DNA from: Chroococcidiopsidaceae cyanobacterium CP_BM_ER_R8_30
GTDB lineage: Bacteria > Cyanobacteriota > Cyanobacteriia > Cyanobacteriales > Chroococcidiopsidaceae
Direction of reading: 5' to 3'
Length of the DNA: 51,769 nucleotides
Assembly: GCA_019244235.1 (NCBI GenBank)
Contig: JAFASY010000171.1
Span: 1-51,769, forward strand
A model generated the notes under the pieces. It saw nothing but the letters and a program-made list of their open reading frames with translations, made no database searches and had not been told where the DNA came from. A program made the translations under genes and the position numbers. Of this stretch, positions 8,962-16,907 are shown one piece after another (positions within the stretch are counted from its first letter, which is position 1; each line of letters opens with the position of its first letter).

Positions 8962-9855
8962 CTAGCGCTCAGCTAAGTTGGTGCTGGTAGAGAAGGGAAT
9001 ACGATCGTTAAATTTCTCTTGGTTGTAATAGTAGAGTGTGCGAATCGGGTAAGGAAGGTTAATACCAGCCCGATCGCAAGCCTGCTTTAGGGCAAAAATG
9101 ACGCGAGTTTGGGTTTGGCGCACCTGAACTTTTTGGGGCACTGTCCAGTAACGCACCATTAAATTAATTGAGCTGTCACCAAAACCTACTGCGTCTACTT
9201 CTGGCGCTGGGCTAGATAAAACGCCCTCGACATCATTTAGGGTTTTGAGTAAGATTTGCACTGCCTGGGGTAGGTCTGTGTTGTAGTCTACCCCAAGTGC
9301 CAAATCGGTTCGACGATGAGGCATAGCTGTAAGAACCTGCACTGGACTCGTAAACACAAGTGCATTAGGAATTAAGACTCGCTCACCTTGATAGGTACGG
9401 ATTTGGGTCGAGCGGATTGTAATGTCTTCAATCGTTCCTTCAAAATTTTCAACAATGATCTGATCACCTAAGCGAAATGAATTATTCAATAGCAGCAAAA
9501 TTCCTGCCAAGAAATTCTTAAAGATATCCTGGAAAGCAAAGCCAAAAGCAACTGAACTTAAACCCAATAGACCAATCAGATCTCCTAGTCGCAGACTCGG
9601 AAAAACTAGAACACAGGCAAATAAAATTCCTGCTACCCAGGTTCCCACGTAACTGGTCTGCACGAGCAGCGAACGTAGGGATTGATTGTGAGTCATCCGC
9701 TTCCCGGTAGCAGCAGCCGTTTGCCGTACAGCATTGGCAGCAAAGCGGGTAATGATGAGAAGCACAATTGCTACCAGTAGCCCTGGCAATGCATCAATAC
9801 CTAGACCAAGCAGGTGCAACAAGCTAGATTGAATTTCTTGGAGCAGTGACCTCAT
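8962..9855 (-). CDS. Small-conductance mechanosensitive channel family protein (MscS)
   Basis: The 297-residue protein has three predicted membrane helices in the first 115 residues, followed by the MscS beta domain. The pore helix and following linker are recognisable in LGLSSVAFGFAFQDIFKNFLAGILLLLNNSFRLGD. The beta domain motif is GTIEDITIRSTQIRTYQGERVLIPN. It would sit in the plasma membrane and release solutes during hypo-osmotic shock. It is convergent with ispH and follows the SH3 gene on the same strand after about 60 bases. Confidence 0.93.
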   Translation of the reverse strand: MRSLLQEIQSSLLHLLGLGIDALPGLLVAIVLLIITRFAANAVRQTAAATGKRMTHNQSLRSLLVQTSYVGTWVAGILFACVLVFPSLRLGDLIGLLGLSSVAFGFAFQDIFKNFLAGILLLLNNSFRLGDQIIVENFEGTIEDITIRSTQIRTYQGERVLIPNALVFTSPVQVLTAMPHRRTDLALGVDYNTDLPQAVQILLKTLNDVEGVLSSPAPEVDAVGFGDSSINLMVRYWTVPQKVQVRQTQTRVIFALKQACDRAGINLPYPIRTLYYYNQEKFNDRIPFSTSTNLAER

Positions 9856-9915
9856 AAGCTCAAATTCATATTGAATCAGACTGGCGCGTTATTGTTAAAT
9901 TGTCAACCGCCTGAC

Positions 9916-10392
9916 CTATTGTTTGTCAATTCGCTCCGTATTGCCAGCTCTGACCCAGCCTTCTTGACTGCTATCTTCTAACCGAACTCGCTGCCATCTT
10001 TGGTTATCGCTCTCTGCTAGCACCACAATTTTCTGATTGTAACCAAGACTACCAATGCTTTCAGCATTACTGGTTGGTCCTGACCGTAGACTCAAACCAT
10101 CCGGCCAAGTGACCCGTGCCCTATAGGCACCAGCTTCTGGCGGTTGTGGAGAGGGGGAATCAGCTGGGCTGGCTTTGGCAATGGGCTTTGATTCACTTTT
10201 AGCTTTCTTCTTAGTAGCTAAACGTCGGACGACAAGCGGCGGTTTGTCGTTGGCAAAGATCGGTTTAGGTGGGGGGGTTGAGTTCCTGTTGATCAAGTAC
10301 AAGCCTGCCGCGACGCCTCCACAGGCTATGATAGCGATCGCCAGGAACACCCCCAGCACGAGTTTCGCTAGAGTAGACACAAACGTAGTCAT
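9916..10392 (-). CDS. Membrane-anchored SH3-domain protein
   Basis: The 158-residue protein has one N-terminal hydrophobic helix (about residues 8-32), a Lys/Pro/Ser-rich linker (about 40-85) and a C-terminal bacterial SH3b domain. The domain shows TWPDGLSLRSGPTSNAESIGSL and EGWVRAGNTERI, the usual start and end strands. The layout suggests a protein tethered in the membrane with the SH3 domain in the periplasm or cell wall, where such domains bind peptidoglycan or protein ligands. No catalytic domain is present. It lies between the AAA ATPase and MscS genes on one strand. Confidence 0.8.
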   Translation of the reverse strand: MTTFVSTLAKLVLGVFLAIAIIACGGVAAGLYLINRNSTPPPKPIFANDKPPLVVRRLATKKKAKSESKPIAKASPADSPSPQPPEAGAYRARVTWPDGLSLRSGPTSNAESIGSLGYNQKIVVLAESDNQRWQRVRLEDSSQEGWVRAGNTERIDKQ

Positions 10393-10418
10393 CCTCCCTA
10401 CCTCATTATGATCTGTCT

Positions 10419-11933
10419 CTACTGGAGCTGTCGCTGAATGCGACAGCTTAAGTTGCTGTGTTTCGAGGCTAGACGAGCTTTACCTGCAGCAGCCCAATCC
10501 TGAAGAAACTGAATTTGCTCTTGAGCAGTACGTGCCAGAGGTATCATTTGACTAGCAGCTTCTAAGATATCATCTGTAGTGAAGTCTCGGTTCTGGCTAA
10601 ATCCGATATGCATTGCTTCGACCAGCGTTTGCTCAATTTCTGCTCCAGAAAAATCTGGAGTTTCATAGGCTAGTCGCTCGATGTCATAACTCTTGAGATT
10701 ATGAGAACGAAGTCGGGATAAATGTACAGTAAAAATTGCTTGTCGTTCATCCTGAGTGGGCAAACCCACGAAAAAGATTTCATCAAACCGACCTTTACGC
10801 AGCATTTCTGGTGGCAGGGACTGAATGTCGTTGGCAGTTGCCACAACAAATACTGGGGAAGTTTTTTCAGCTAGCCAGGTGATGAAGGTACCAAAGACGC
10901 GATTCGTGGTGCCAGCGTCTCCTTTACCACCCAGCCCAGAAAATGCCTTGTCGATTTCATCAATCCACAGGATACAGGGAGCTAGAGCCTCTGCCACCTG
11001 GATCATTTGCCGAGTGCGCGATTCAGATTCACCAACTAAGCCACCAAATAATCTCCCCACATCTAGACGCAGCAGGGGGAGGTGCCAATGGTGGGCAATT
11101 GCCTTAGCAGTGAGAGATTTTCCGGTTCCCTGAATCCCTACCAACAGCAACCCTCGTGGATGGGGCAATCCGTACTGTCTTGCCCGTTCCGAAAACGCTC
11201 CACCTCGTCGCAACAGCCAATCTTTCAGGTTATCTAAACCGCCAATATCAGATATTTTCTCAGTAGTGGGACAAAACTCCAAAATTTGCGTTTGGCGAAT
11301 AGTTTGACGCTTTTCCTCTAACACCAGTTCTACATCTTCCGGCTGTAATTCCCCATGTGTTGCGATCGCCCGCGCCAAAATGCGACGAATTCGCTCCATA
11401 GAGAGCCCCTGACAAGAGCTCACAAGTTCATCCAGGACTTTCCCCCCCAAAGAGTGACCAGTAGCAGCTAGGAGACGTTCCACCTCGCTCCTAATTTCAT
11501 CTGCTGCTGGTAGCGGAAATTCCAACACCGTTATGACTTCGCTTAAATCTTCTGGAATGGCAAGCCGAGGCGCAAGCAGCACAACATTCTTAGGCTGGGA
11601 CTTAAGGGATCGCGCTAGGTTGCGGAGTTTACGGCAGATGGAAACATCTTCCAAAAATCGATGAAAATCTCGCAGGATGAAAATACCAGGGGCAGATGCC
11701 GGAATTTTTTCCACCAGTTCCAGTGCTTGCAATGGATTGCGCCGACCGAAACCAGCATCATTTGGATTACCTTGGTAGCCATCAACGAAATCCCAAGTGT
11801 AAATAGCTCGGTTACCATACCGAGCCGCTTCTTCCCGGATTGCTGTTTCTACCCGCTCCTCTTCGTAGGTTGGGATATAGATTAAAGGGTATCGGGCACG
11901 TAGCAGCAGTTCAAATTCATCGCGGAAGCTCAT
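10419..11933 (-). CDS. ycf46: AAA ATPase of the Ycf46 type
   Basis: The 504-residue protein has an N-terminal region (about 1-190) typical of Ycf46, beginning with [25 protein letters not shown], and a single AAA module. The module shows Walker A GIQGTGKS near residue 263, Walker [12 protein letters not shown], the sensor-1 region VVATANDI, and arginine-finger segment [11 protein letters not shown]. The gene is conserved in cyanobacteria and some red-algal plastids; a link to inorganic-carbon or photosynthesis regulation has been proposed for cyanobacterial homologues. It ends the run yidC-jag-yceD-ycf46, with 16 bases separating it from yceD, which suggests co-transcription. Confidence 0.88.
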   Translation of the reverse strand: MSFRDEFELLLRARYPLIYIPTYEEERVETAIREEAARYGNRAIYTWDFVDGYQGNPNDAGFGRRNPLQALELVEKIPASAPGIFILRDFHRFLEDVSICRKLRNLARSLKSQPKNVVLLAPRLAIPEDLSEVITVLEFPLPAADEIRSEVERLLAATGHSLGGKVLDELVSSCQGLSMERIRRILARAIATHGELQPEDVELVLEEKRQTIRQTQILEFCPTTEKISDIGGLDNLKDWLLRRGGAFSERARQYGLPHPRGLLLVGIQGTGKSLTAKAIAHHWHLPLLRLDVGRLFGGLVGESESRTRQMIQVAEALAPCILWIDEIDKAFSGLGGKGDAGTTNRVFGTFITWLAEKTSPVFVVATANDIQSLPPEMLRKGRFDEIFFVGLPTQDERQAIFTVHLSRLRSHNLKSYDIERLAYETPDFSGAEIEQTLVEAMHIGFSQNRDFTTDDILEAASQMIPLARTAQEQIQFLQDWAAAGKARLASKHSNLSCRIQRQLQ

Positions 11934-11949
11934 GATAGGGAGTAGGGGC

Positions 11950-12459
11950 TTAGGGTAATTGTTTTTTCAGCGCTTCCAGAGAAGCCCAGCGTTGATCGGT
12001 TGTCTCCTCATCCTCACCTCCTCCTAAGAGGGTAGTTTGAATACCTACACACTGAGTATCACACAACTGCCGTTGAGGAATTTCTAGACAGAATTGCTCG
12101 TACAACCATTCAGCAGGGTAAAAATAACCTTGCGGTGGTAAAGTTTCTACTAAATCTTCTAGTGCTACTTCCCGCTCTAAAGGGCCATCATAAGGTTGAT
12201 CGGCTGCTTCATCCAACCAAATCATTTCAGACGCATCCACTGTCAAGCGATGATTATACTGTTGCAAGCAGCGATGACAGGTTAAAGTCATAATCGCTTC
12301 CGCTTGAGCTGACACTTGGAGATAATTTCCATGATGCTGAACTTTGACGAGACCGCGAACTGGAGTTAAGGTTGCGAGTCCGGGCAAAAATTCCTGCACC
12401 TGAATGACTTCTGTTTGCTCCCTCAGCTTAGTTAGCTGCGGAATGTAAATTGCTTCCAT
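11950..12459 (-). CDS. YceD family protein (DUF177)
   Basis: The 169-residue protein has the DUF177/YceD pattern: a CxxC-like pair in MTLTCHRCLQQYNHRL near residues 58-73, the acidic EMIWLDEAADQ stretch and the LEDLVETLPPQGYFYP motif. A second cysteine pair (CDTQCVG) follows towards the C-terminus, so a structural metal site is possible. YceD proteins have been linked to rRNA and ribosome assembly and in many bacteria lie beside rpmF. Here it lies between the R3H protein and the Ycf46-like ATPase, a common cyanobacterial order. Confidence 0.85.
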   Translation of the reverse strand: MEAIYIPQLTKLREQTEVIQVQEFLPGLATLTPVRGLVKVQHHGNYLQVSAQAEAIMTLTCHRCLQQYNHRLTVDASEMIWLDEAADQPYDGPLEREVALEDLVETLPPQGYFYPAEWLYEQFCLEIPQRQLCDTQCVGIQTTLLGGGEDEETTDQRWASLEALKKQLP

Positions 12460-12531
12460 AGCGGTTGTGAGGTATCCTCACAAAAACTCATCTCTTTAAC
12501 CAGACTCGACTTACTGGTCCTATACCCCAGT

Positions 12532-13050
12532 CTATCCCGATTGCGACTGGCGAACGACAAGGTGGCGATGCGGCTCTTTACCCCTACTAAAAGTCTCCAA
12601 ATCTGTAAAGTCTTTTAAAAAGGTGTGGACCTGACGACGCTCGGCCGACGATAAAGATTTGATCTCAACTTCTTTCCCAGTTGTACGTACCATCTGAGCA
12701 GCGTTCTTTGCCAGTTCTTGAATTTCTGCTTGCCGACGAACGCGGTAACCATCCAATTCCACCGTATAGGATGCTTGCTGCTCTTGGGTTTGGCTTAAAT
12801 TCAAGCTGGCATTGGCTAGGTACTGGATTGCGTCTAGTACCGTACCCTCATGACCAGTCAAAACCTGGATTTGTGTGGGCGTCAGATTGGTTGCATCAAC
12901 TGTCAACCAGAAACTATCTGCTTCTTCGTGGCGCTCACCGCCATCCAAAGGCTCTGTCTCCCTCTCAGCCTTTACAGCAGCAGGTACCCCGGTTAACTGC
13001 AACAGCCTTTCCAGCCACTGCTGCCCTCGCTGCATCTGATGATCGCTCAT
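12532..13050 (-). CDS. jag: Jag/KhpB-type R3H and KH domain RNA-binding protein
   Basis: The 172-residue protein has a KH-like region at about 45-110 (LTGHEGTVLDAIQYLANASLN contains the GxxG-like turn) and an R3H domain near the C-terminus (SSAERRQVHTFLKDFTDLETFSRGKEPHRHLVV). It lacks the N-terminal Jag_N domain of the Firmicute proteins. Proteins of this group bind single-stranded RNA and their genes sit directly behind yidC; the start codon is only two bases past the yidC stop, pointing to translational coupling. Its cellular targets in cyanobacteria are not established. Confidence 0.88.
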   Translation of the reverse strand: MSDHQMQRGQQWLERLLQLTGVPAAVKAERETEPLDGGERHEEADSFWLTVDATNLTPTQIQVLTGHEGTVLDAIQYLANASLNLSQTQEQQASYTVELDGYRVRRQAEIQELAKNAAQMVRTTGKEVEIKSLSSAERRQVHTFLKDFTDLETFSRGKEPHRHLVVRQSQSG

Positions 13051-13052
13051 GG

Positions 13053-14210
13053 TTACCCTGATGTCTTTTTCTTAGAACGTCCTGGCTCAAAGGGGAGTGC
13101 TTCGCGTCCTTTGCCATCTGCTTCTTTTTCTTTCGCCGCCTCTGCTGCCTCCACAATTTTTTGGAGATTCTCTGGTAGTGGTTCGCGGGAGACAATATAT
13201 GTCTGGAGTGTCTGGAAGATGTTAGCGATTAGCATATACATCAACACCCCGGCGGGCAGAGGAAAGAACAAGAACATGCCGGAAAAAATAATTGGGGTAA
13301 TCTGGTTGACTGTCTGCTGCTGCGGATTGCTGCTAGCTGCCCCTTGACCTGAAAGCACCTGGTTCAGGTAGAGGCTAAGACCAAAGCAGATCACCATCGA
13401 CACAATGTCCCAATGGATTGTACCATCAGGGTCCAATGCGCCTACTCGACCTAAAGCATCAATGAAGAGAAACCCTTTATTGGCTGCCAGTCCAGGCACA
13501 GTTCCCTGAATAGTCACATCTCCAGCCTGAAGGGCTTCCAGATTCCCGTCGTCATCCAACTTAACTCGCTCTTGCCCCTTAGTCACCTGCCAGTGAGGGA
13601 TCAACGGCGATTCGGCATGCTCAGCTACCAGCGTTGAGAGCGGTTTACCTGCAACACTCTGAAATTCGAGCTGGGTCTTTTCCCCGACTGCTAAACGGTT
13701 ACCGCTAGGAAGCATAGCGATAATAGGAGCATGAAACCCATCGCTAATGTAAATGTTTTGCGGGGCAGTGGTAAAAGGCTGCGGCTGCACCTGTTCGATT
13801 TGCTCTGGCGGCAAGATCTGCAGATTTACGTTGTAATTTATATCGGAGAACGGGGAGCCCCGCAGGGTAGCGAATAGGGCAAACAGGATCGGCATTTGCA
13901 CGACCAGTGGTAAACACCCAGCCAAAGGGTTGCCAAACTCTTTGTAAACAGCGCTCATTTCTTCCTGCTGCTTAGCTGGGTCATTTTTGTAGCGCTCTTG
14001 AATCTCTTTAACGCGCTTTTGCATTAGGGGTTGCGTTACCCGCGTCCGACGCATATTGCGAATTGAACCAGCGCTCAAGGGGTAGAGCGCGAAGCGAATG
14101 ACTAGGGTCAACGCCACGATCGCAAGTCCATAGCTAGGCACGATCCTATAGAAAAAATCTAGGATCGGCAGCATCACGTTGTTGGTGATAAACCCAATAC
14201 CAAAATCCAT
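13053..14210 (-). CDS. yidC: Membrane protein insertase YidC (Oxa1/Alb3 family)
   Basis: The 385-residue insertase integrates proteins into plasma and thylakoid membranes. The core is clear: [23 protein letters not shown] with the hydrophilic-groove Arg, the cytoplasmic hairpin [26 protein letters not shown], then the membrane segments [21 protein letters not shown] and the C-terminal pair ending [20 protein letters not shown] periplasmic insert of about 130 residues separates the groove helices and resembles a Big2-type beta domain. The tail is lysine-rich (GRSKKKTSG), which favours ribosome contact. It sits in the conserved rpmH-rnpA-yidC-jag order. Confidence 0.95.
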   Translation of the reverse strand: MDFGIGFITNNVMLPILDFFYRIVPSYGLAIVALTLVIRFALYPLSAGSIRNMRRTRVTQPLMQKRVKEIQERYKNDPAKQQEEMSAVYKEFGNPLAGCLPLVVQMPILFALFATLRGSPFSDINYNVNLQILPPEQIEQVQPQPFTTAPQNIYISDGFHAPIIAMLPSGNRLAVGEKTQLEFQSVAGKPLSTLVAEHAESPLIPHWQVTKGQERVKLDDDGNLEALQAGDVTIQGTVPGLAANKGFLFIDALGRVGALDPDGTIHWDIVSMVICFGLSLYLNQVLSGQGAASSNPQQQTVNQITPIIFSGMFLFFPLPAGVLMYMLIANIFQTLQTYIVSREPLPENLQKIVEAAEAAKEKEADGKGREALPFEPGRSKKKTSG

Positions 14211-14359
14211 TGGTCTGCAGTTAACCTGAGATACTCTCTTGTTTTTCTGAATCTAATCTATCCAAAACCGATCTGCCTGGGGTTCGGTTAACTCCCAACA
14301 CAGAGCAGTCATACTACAGCTCTACTATAAGCTTTGCCACTCTTTATTGGAGCTATCCA

Positions 14360-14752
14360 TCACGATTCTGATGTCCCGCTGACTCTAGGATTCTTGGCCG
14401 CGACTTTCTCGTTAATGTACTCATAGACTTCGCGAAACTTAGGCACAGCCCTCAGTTCCAGGCGGCTGCCATCTCTGAGGGTTAACACCATATCGCCCCA
14501 CAAGCCAATGCCGCGAGGGACTTTAACGATTTTCACTATCTCTGAATAAATGACGTCAGTGCGATCACGTCCCATCCAACCTCCAGTGACGGAGATGCGG
14601 CGATTAGTAATGTAATAGCGCAGCCATAACGCTCGAACGACTGCCCCAACGGTCAACGGCAAGCCCACAATTGTCAAGCCGATTAACACATTTAAAATCA
14701 AATCCCCAATATGAGGACCACCTTGATAATACACTTCCTCACGAATGCCCAT
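14360..14752 (-). CDS. Bacterial PH-domain membrane protein (DUF304-like)
   Basis: The 130-residue protein has a hydrophobic hairpin at about residues 15-48, then a PH-like beta domain with YYITNRRISVTGG, DVIYSEIVKI and RDGSRLELRAVP, the pattern of bacterial PH (YdbS/DUF304) proteins. Its start overlaps the 3' end of rnpA by 14 bases, so translation is probably coupled. The gene is found between rnpA and yidC in many cyanobacteria. The role is unknown; position suggests a link to membrane protein biogenesis. Confidence 0.82.
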   Translation of the reverse strand: MGIREEVYYQGGPHIGDLILNVLIGLTIVGLPLTVGAVVRALWLRYYITNRRISVTGGWMGRDRTDVIYSEIVKIVKVPRGIGLWGDMVLTLRDGSRLELRAVPKFREVYEYINEKVAAKNPRVSGTSES

Positions 14753-15155
14753 TGAGTACCTCTGCCTCTGCCAACAACTGCTCTAATTCTTGCAGAAATT
14801 GATGATAATCGCACTTCTCTTGTGTTGCTGCTGGTTGAACCACTACCACAAGTCGCCACCCAGGTGATATTTGGAACAGTAGCTGACGAAAAGCTGCCTG
14901 AATTTGCCGTTTAATCCGGTTACGAATCACAGCCCGCTTACTGACTTTGAGGCTAATCGAGATACCTATCCGGGTTGGGAGAGGCAGTGTCTCTACCAGT
15001 TCGATGGCTTTGACAGCCTCTTTGTCAGGTATTCGCGGTTTGAAAGGCAAAGCTCTGAGTGTTAAGTGAGGACTAGTGCGACGAATTCCGTCTCGGAAAA
15101 CTTCCCGAAAATCTTGCCGATGCTGGAGTCGATGCACTTTGGGCAAACCCACCAC
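14739..15155 (-). CDS. rnpA: Ribonuclease P protein component
   Basis: The 138-residue basic protein binds the RNase P RNA and helps position pre-tRNA leaders. The start LPKVHRLQHRQDFREVFRDG and the RNR signature in ISLKVSKRAVIRNRIKRQIQAAFRQL are diagnostic. It starts with GTG just 21 bases after the rpmH stop, the usual bacterial arrangement. A 30-residue insert (about 38-65) makes it slightly longer than the E. coli protein, as in other cyanobacteria. Confidence 0.95.
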   Translation of the reverse strand: MVGLPKVHRLQHRQDFREVFRDGIRRTSPHLTLRALPFKPRIPDKEAVKAIELVETLPLPTRIGISISLKVSKRAVIRNRIKRQIQAAFRQLLFQISPGWRLVVVVQPAATQEKCDYHQFLQELEQLLAEAEVLNGHS

Positions 15156-15176
15156 GAAGGAGCAAAAGAAGTGTCG

Positions 15177-15311
15177 CTAAACGCTGAGGCGATATCGTCC
15201 TTTTCTTCTACGAGCTTTGATCACATTTTGACCGTCCGGGGTCTGCATCCGGGCGCGAAAACCAGATGTTCTCTTTCTTTTGCGATTAGTGCCTTCTAAA
15301 GTCCGCTTCAT
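15177..15311 (-). CDS. rpmH: Large ribosomal subunit protein bL34
   Basis: This is a 44-residue frame running from ATG at 15311 to TAG at 15177. The translation begins [20 protein letters not shown] and ends [11 protein letters not shown], an unmistakable bL34: highly basic, with the conserved GFRARM turn. It heads the minus-strand cluster rpmH-rnpA-PH-yidC-jag-yceD-ycf46. In many bacteria this locus is close to dnaA and the origin, but no dnaA or DnaA-box cluster is visible here. Confidence 0.97.
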   Translation of the reverse strand: MKRTLEGTNRKRKRTSGFRARMQTPDGQNVIKARRRKGRYRLSV

Positions 15312-15369
15312 AATCTAATTGATCCGTGCCTAATGGGTCTGCTGAATAAATTCGCAGTCTATTATGATA

Positions 15370-15897
15370 TCATTCATTATCGGTGTCACCAAGGGTTAAA
15401 ATCCAAGTGCCGATGTAGCGGCGCAGGGGCACATCACCAGGCGACAGGATTTCGCAGTTGAAATAGTAGGTGCCACCAAAAGCCGGATTTTTGATGTTAG
15501 AAAACACCAAATCAACTGACTTATCAGCTGGTATTGGTTGCTGAAGGTCGAGTTCAACCACATGATTTTCTTTGTCCCACTTCACCTCTTGCAGTGGCAC
15601 TTTTTTACCGCCAACACGTACCTCAATCTCCTTAGTGTCAAAATCTGCGTGGTAGTACTTCGGATACGTGATGGCAAATTCTGCCACCGCCAGCTTCATC
15701 TTCTTGGCTGGAATTCTGAAGTGGTAACGATCCCATTGATTGGGTGCACCACCAAAATCCAATCGGTATGGCAACTGATTCCCGGATTGAACACCGCTAA
15801 ATATTGTGATCCCAGGGTTCGTCTGTGCCCAACTGACGGCCGGAAACAAACTTAGAAAACAACTTGTAACGGCTAAGGTAGAAATTAAGCGTCGCAT
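15370..15897 (-). CDS. Secreted DUF2808 protein
   Basis: The 175-residue protein starts with a clear Sec signal peptide (basic MRRL, hydrophobic core, cleavage after VSWA near residue 24). The mature part matches the cyanobacterial DUF2808 family: YRLDFGGAPNQWDRYHFRIPAKKM, the strand FAITYPKYYHADFD, and the closing FNCEILSPGDVPLRRYIGTWILTL. These proteins are periplasmic or outer and of unknown function. The gene reads in the same direction as rpmH but is about 60 bases upstream of it and probably has its own promoter. Confidence 0.88.
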   Translation of the reverse strand: MRRLISTLAVTSCFLSLFPAVSWAQTNPGITIFSGVQSGNQLPYRLDFGGAPNQWDRYHFRIPAKKMKLAVAEFAITYPKYYHADFDTKEIEVRVGGKKVPLQEVKWDKENHVVELDLQQPIPADKSVDLVFSNIKNPAFGGTYYFNCEILSPGDVPLRRYIGTWILTLGDTDNE

Positions 15898-16154
15898 AGA
15901 GGCTCCTACTCAACAATTAGAGGTAAATCAACTGTACTACTGATGGAAGCGTTGGGTGCTTGATAGAGGCAAAAGCTGCTATCGAATGCTTCTGGAGCCA
16001 TTAATATCGTCTCTTGTTAACAAGACTCTAATTTGCCTAATCGTATACCAAGCTGTCTAGCAGTACTGCTACTTTGTATCTATAGTTACAGAATAGCTCA
16101 GCACTTTACCATTTTCCTAGATAGACTATTAAGTGGACAACTGTTGCCGGACTA

Positions 16155-16500
16155 TGGTAGTCCTATCTGTTCTATGAACAGTATTTTTATTAACGAACCA
16201 CAGAGGAGCCAGTCGCGCCTTGCGGGGTCCCCCCGCGAGCGAACTGGCGTACACAGAGGAGGACACTTGCGTGCGGAGGTTCCCTCCGTTGAGCAAAGTG
16301 TCCGTCGACACAGAGGAGAGTTTCCAAATTGTTTAGGATTGCTATATAGTAGCCCTAAGTAGTCCTATCTGAGTTGTGAAAACTATAACGAACCGCCGAG
16401 AGCGAAGCCGTTTGCGCTCTTCGTAGCGTTAGCGACTTAGCGTTGCCGTAGGCGTTAGAGCGTCAAGAAAAGAAACAGGATTTTTGGGAATCGTTTAGGA
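16155..16500. repeat. Cyanobacterial intergenic repeats with nested hairpin inserts
   Basis: Two copies begin alike (TAGTCCTATCTG ... AACGAACC). The first carries three CACAGAGGAG units (near 16199, 16252 and 16308), the widespread cyanobacterial CACAGAGGACACAGAGG repeat. It is split by two hairpin inserts, one bounded by GCCAGT/ACTGGC (16208-16248) and one by GGACACTT/AAGTGTCC (16260-16303). The second copy begins AACGAACCGCC, like the common CCGCCAAGACGCC repeat, and is interrupted by a segment with GTAGCGTTAGCG and TTGCCGTAGGCGTTAG. The pattern suggests small palindromic elements inserted into older repeats. Confidence 0.6.
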
Positions 16501-16893
16501 ACACTGTGTATTCACTTCTGTTGGACCATAATAGCTTGAACCTAAGTAAAAGAGGATATGCTAGTGGTTTAGATTTCTCTACTGATGAACTAATAGGCTG
16601 TTTTAACTTTATGTACTTTGTTATTACCATTAGCATTAACTCCCTGACTTCTGATGTCTCGATTGTGTCTTATCTTCTGCAACAGCTAGCAATGAAATCG
16701 ATGTGAAACTAATGTAGCTTTCAGGAAAGAAATTATTATTTACCCCGCTAGAAAGAAGCAATTGTCTCTCCAACTCTCTAATGTGGGCTAAGGAAAAGCG
16801 AAATCCATTCGAACGAATAAGCAGATAAGTTTTATCAAGCCGTTTAACCCTAGCTCAGGAACCTCAGTTTAATATACTTTCTTTAAGAAAACC

Positions 16894-16900
16894 AGGAGAG
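16894..16900 (+). promoter_or_regulatory. Ribosome-binding site deciding a TTG start
   Basis: AGGAGAG lies seven bases before TTG 16908, a better fit than the next in-frame ATG at 16926, which would be 25 bases away. This supports the TTG start of the P-type ATPase gene. Confidence 0.6.
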
Positions 16901-16907
16901 GCTTACT

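Larger units (their letters stand above)
15898..16907. other. 1-kb intergenic region with repeated cassettes
   Basis: No convincing gene is present. Positions 16150-16500 carry two related repeat cassettes with hairpin inserts, described separately. The frames at 16033-16362 and 16506-16706 lack family resemblance and run through repeat sequence or AT-rich spacer. The last 50 bases hold the ribosome-binding site of the P-type ATPase gene. Confidence 0.6.

Noticed and set aside
16033-16362. 109-codon frame on the plus strand
   Set aside because: It runs through the CACAGAGG repeats and hairpin inserts; the peptide is repeat-derived and has no family resemblance.
16506-16706. 66-codon frame before the P-type ATPase
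   Set aside because: AT-rich spacer sequence, no ribosome-binding site and no recognisable motif.
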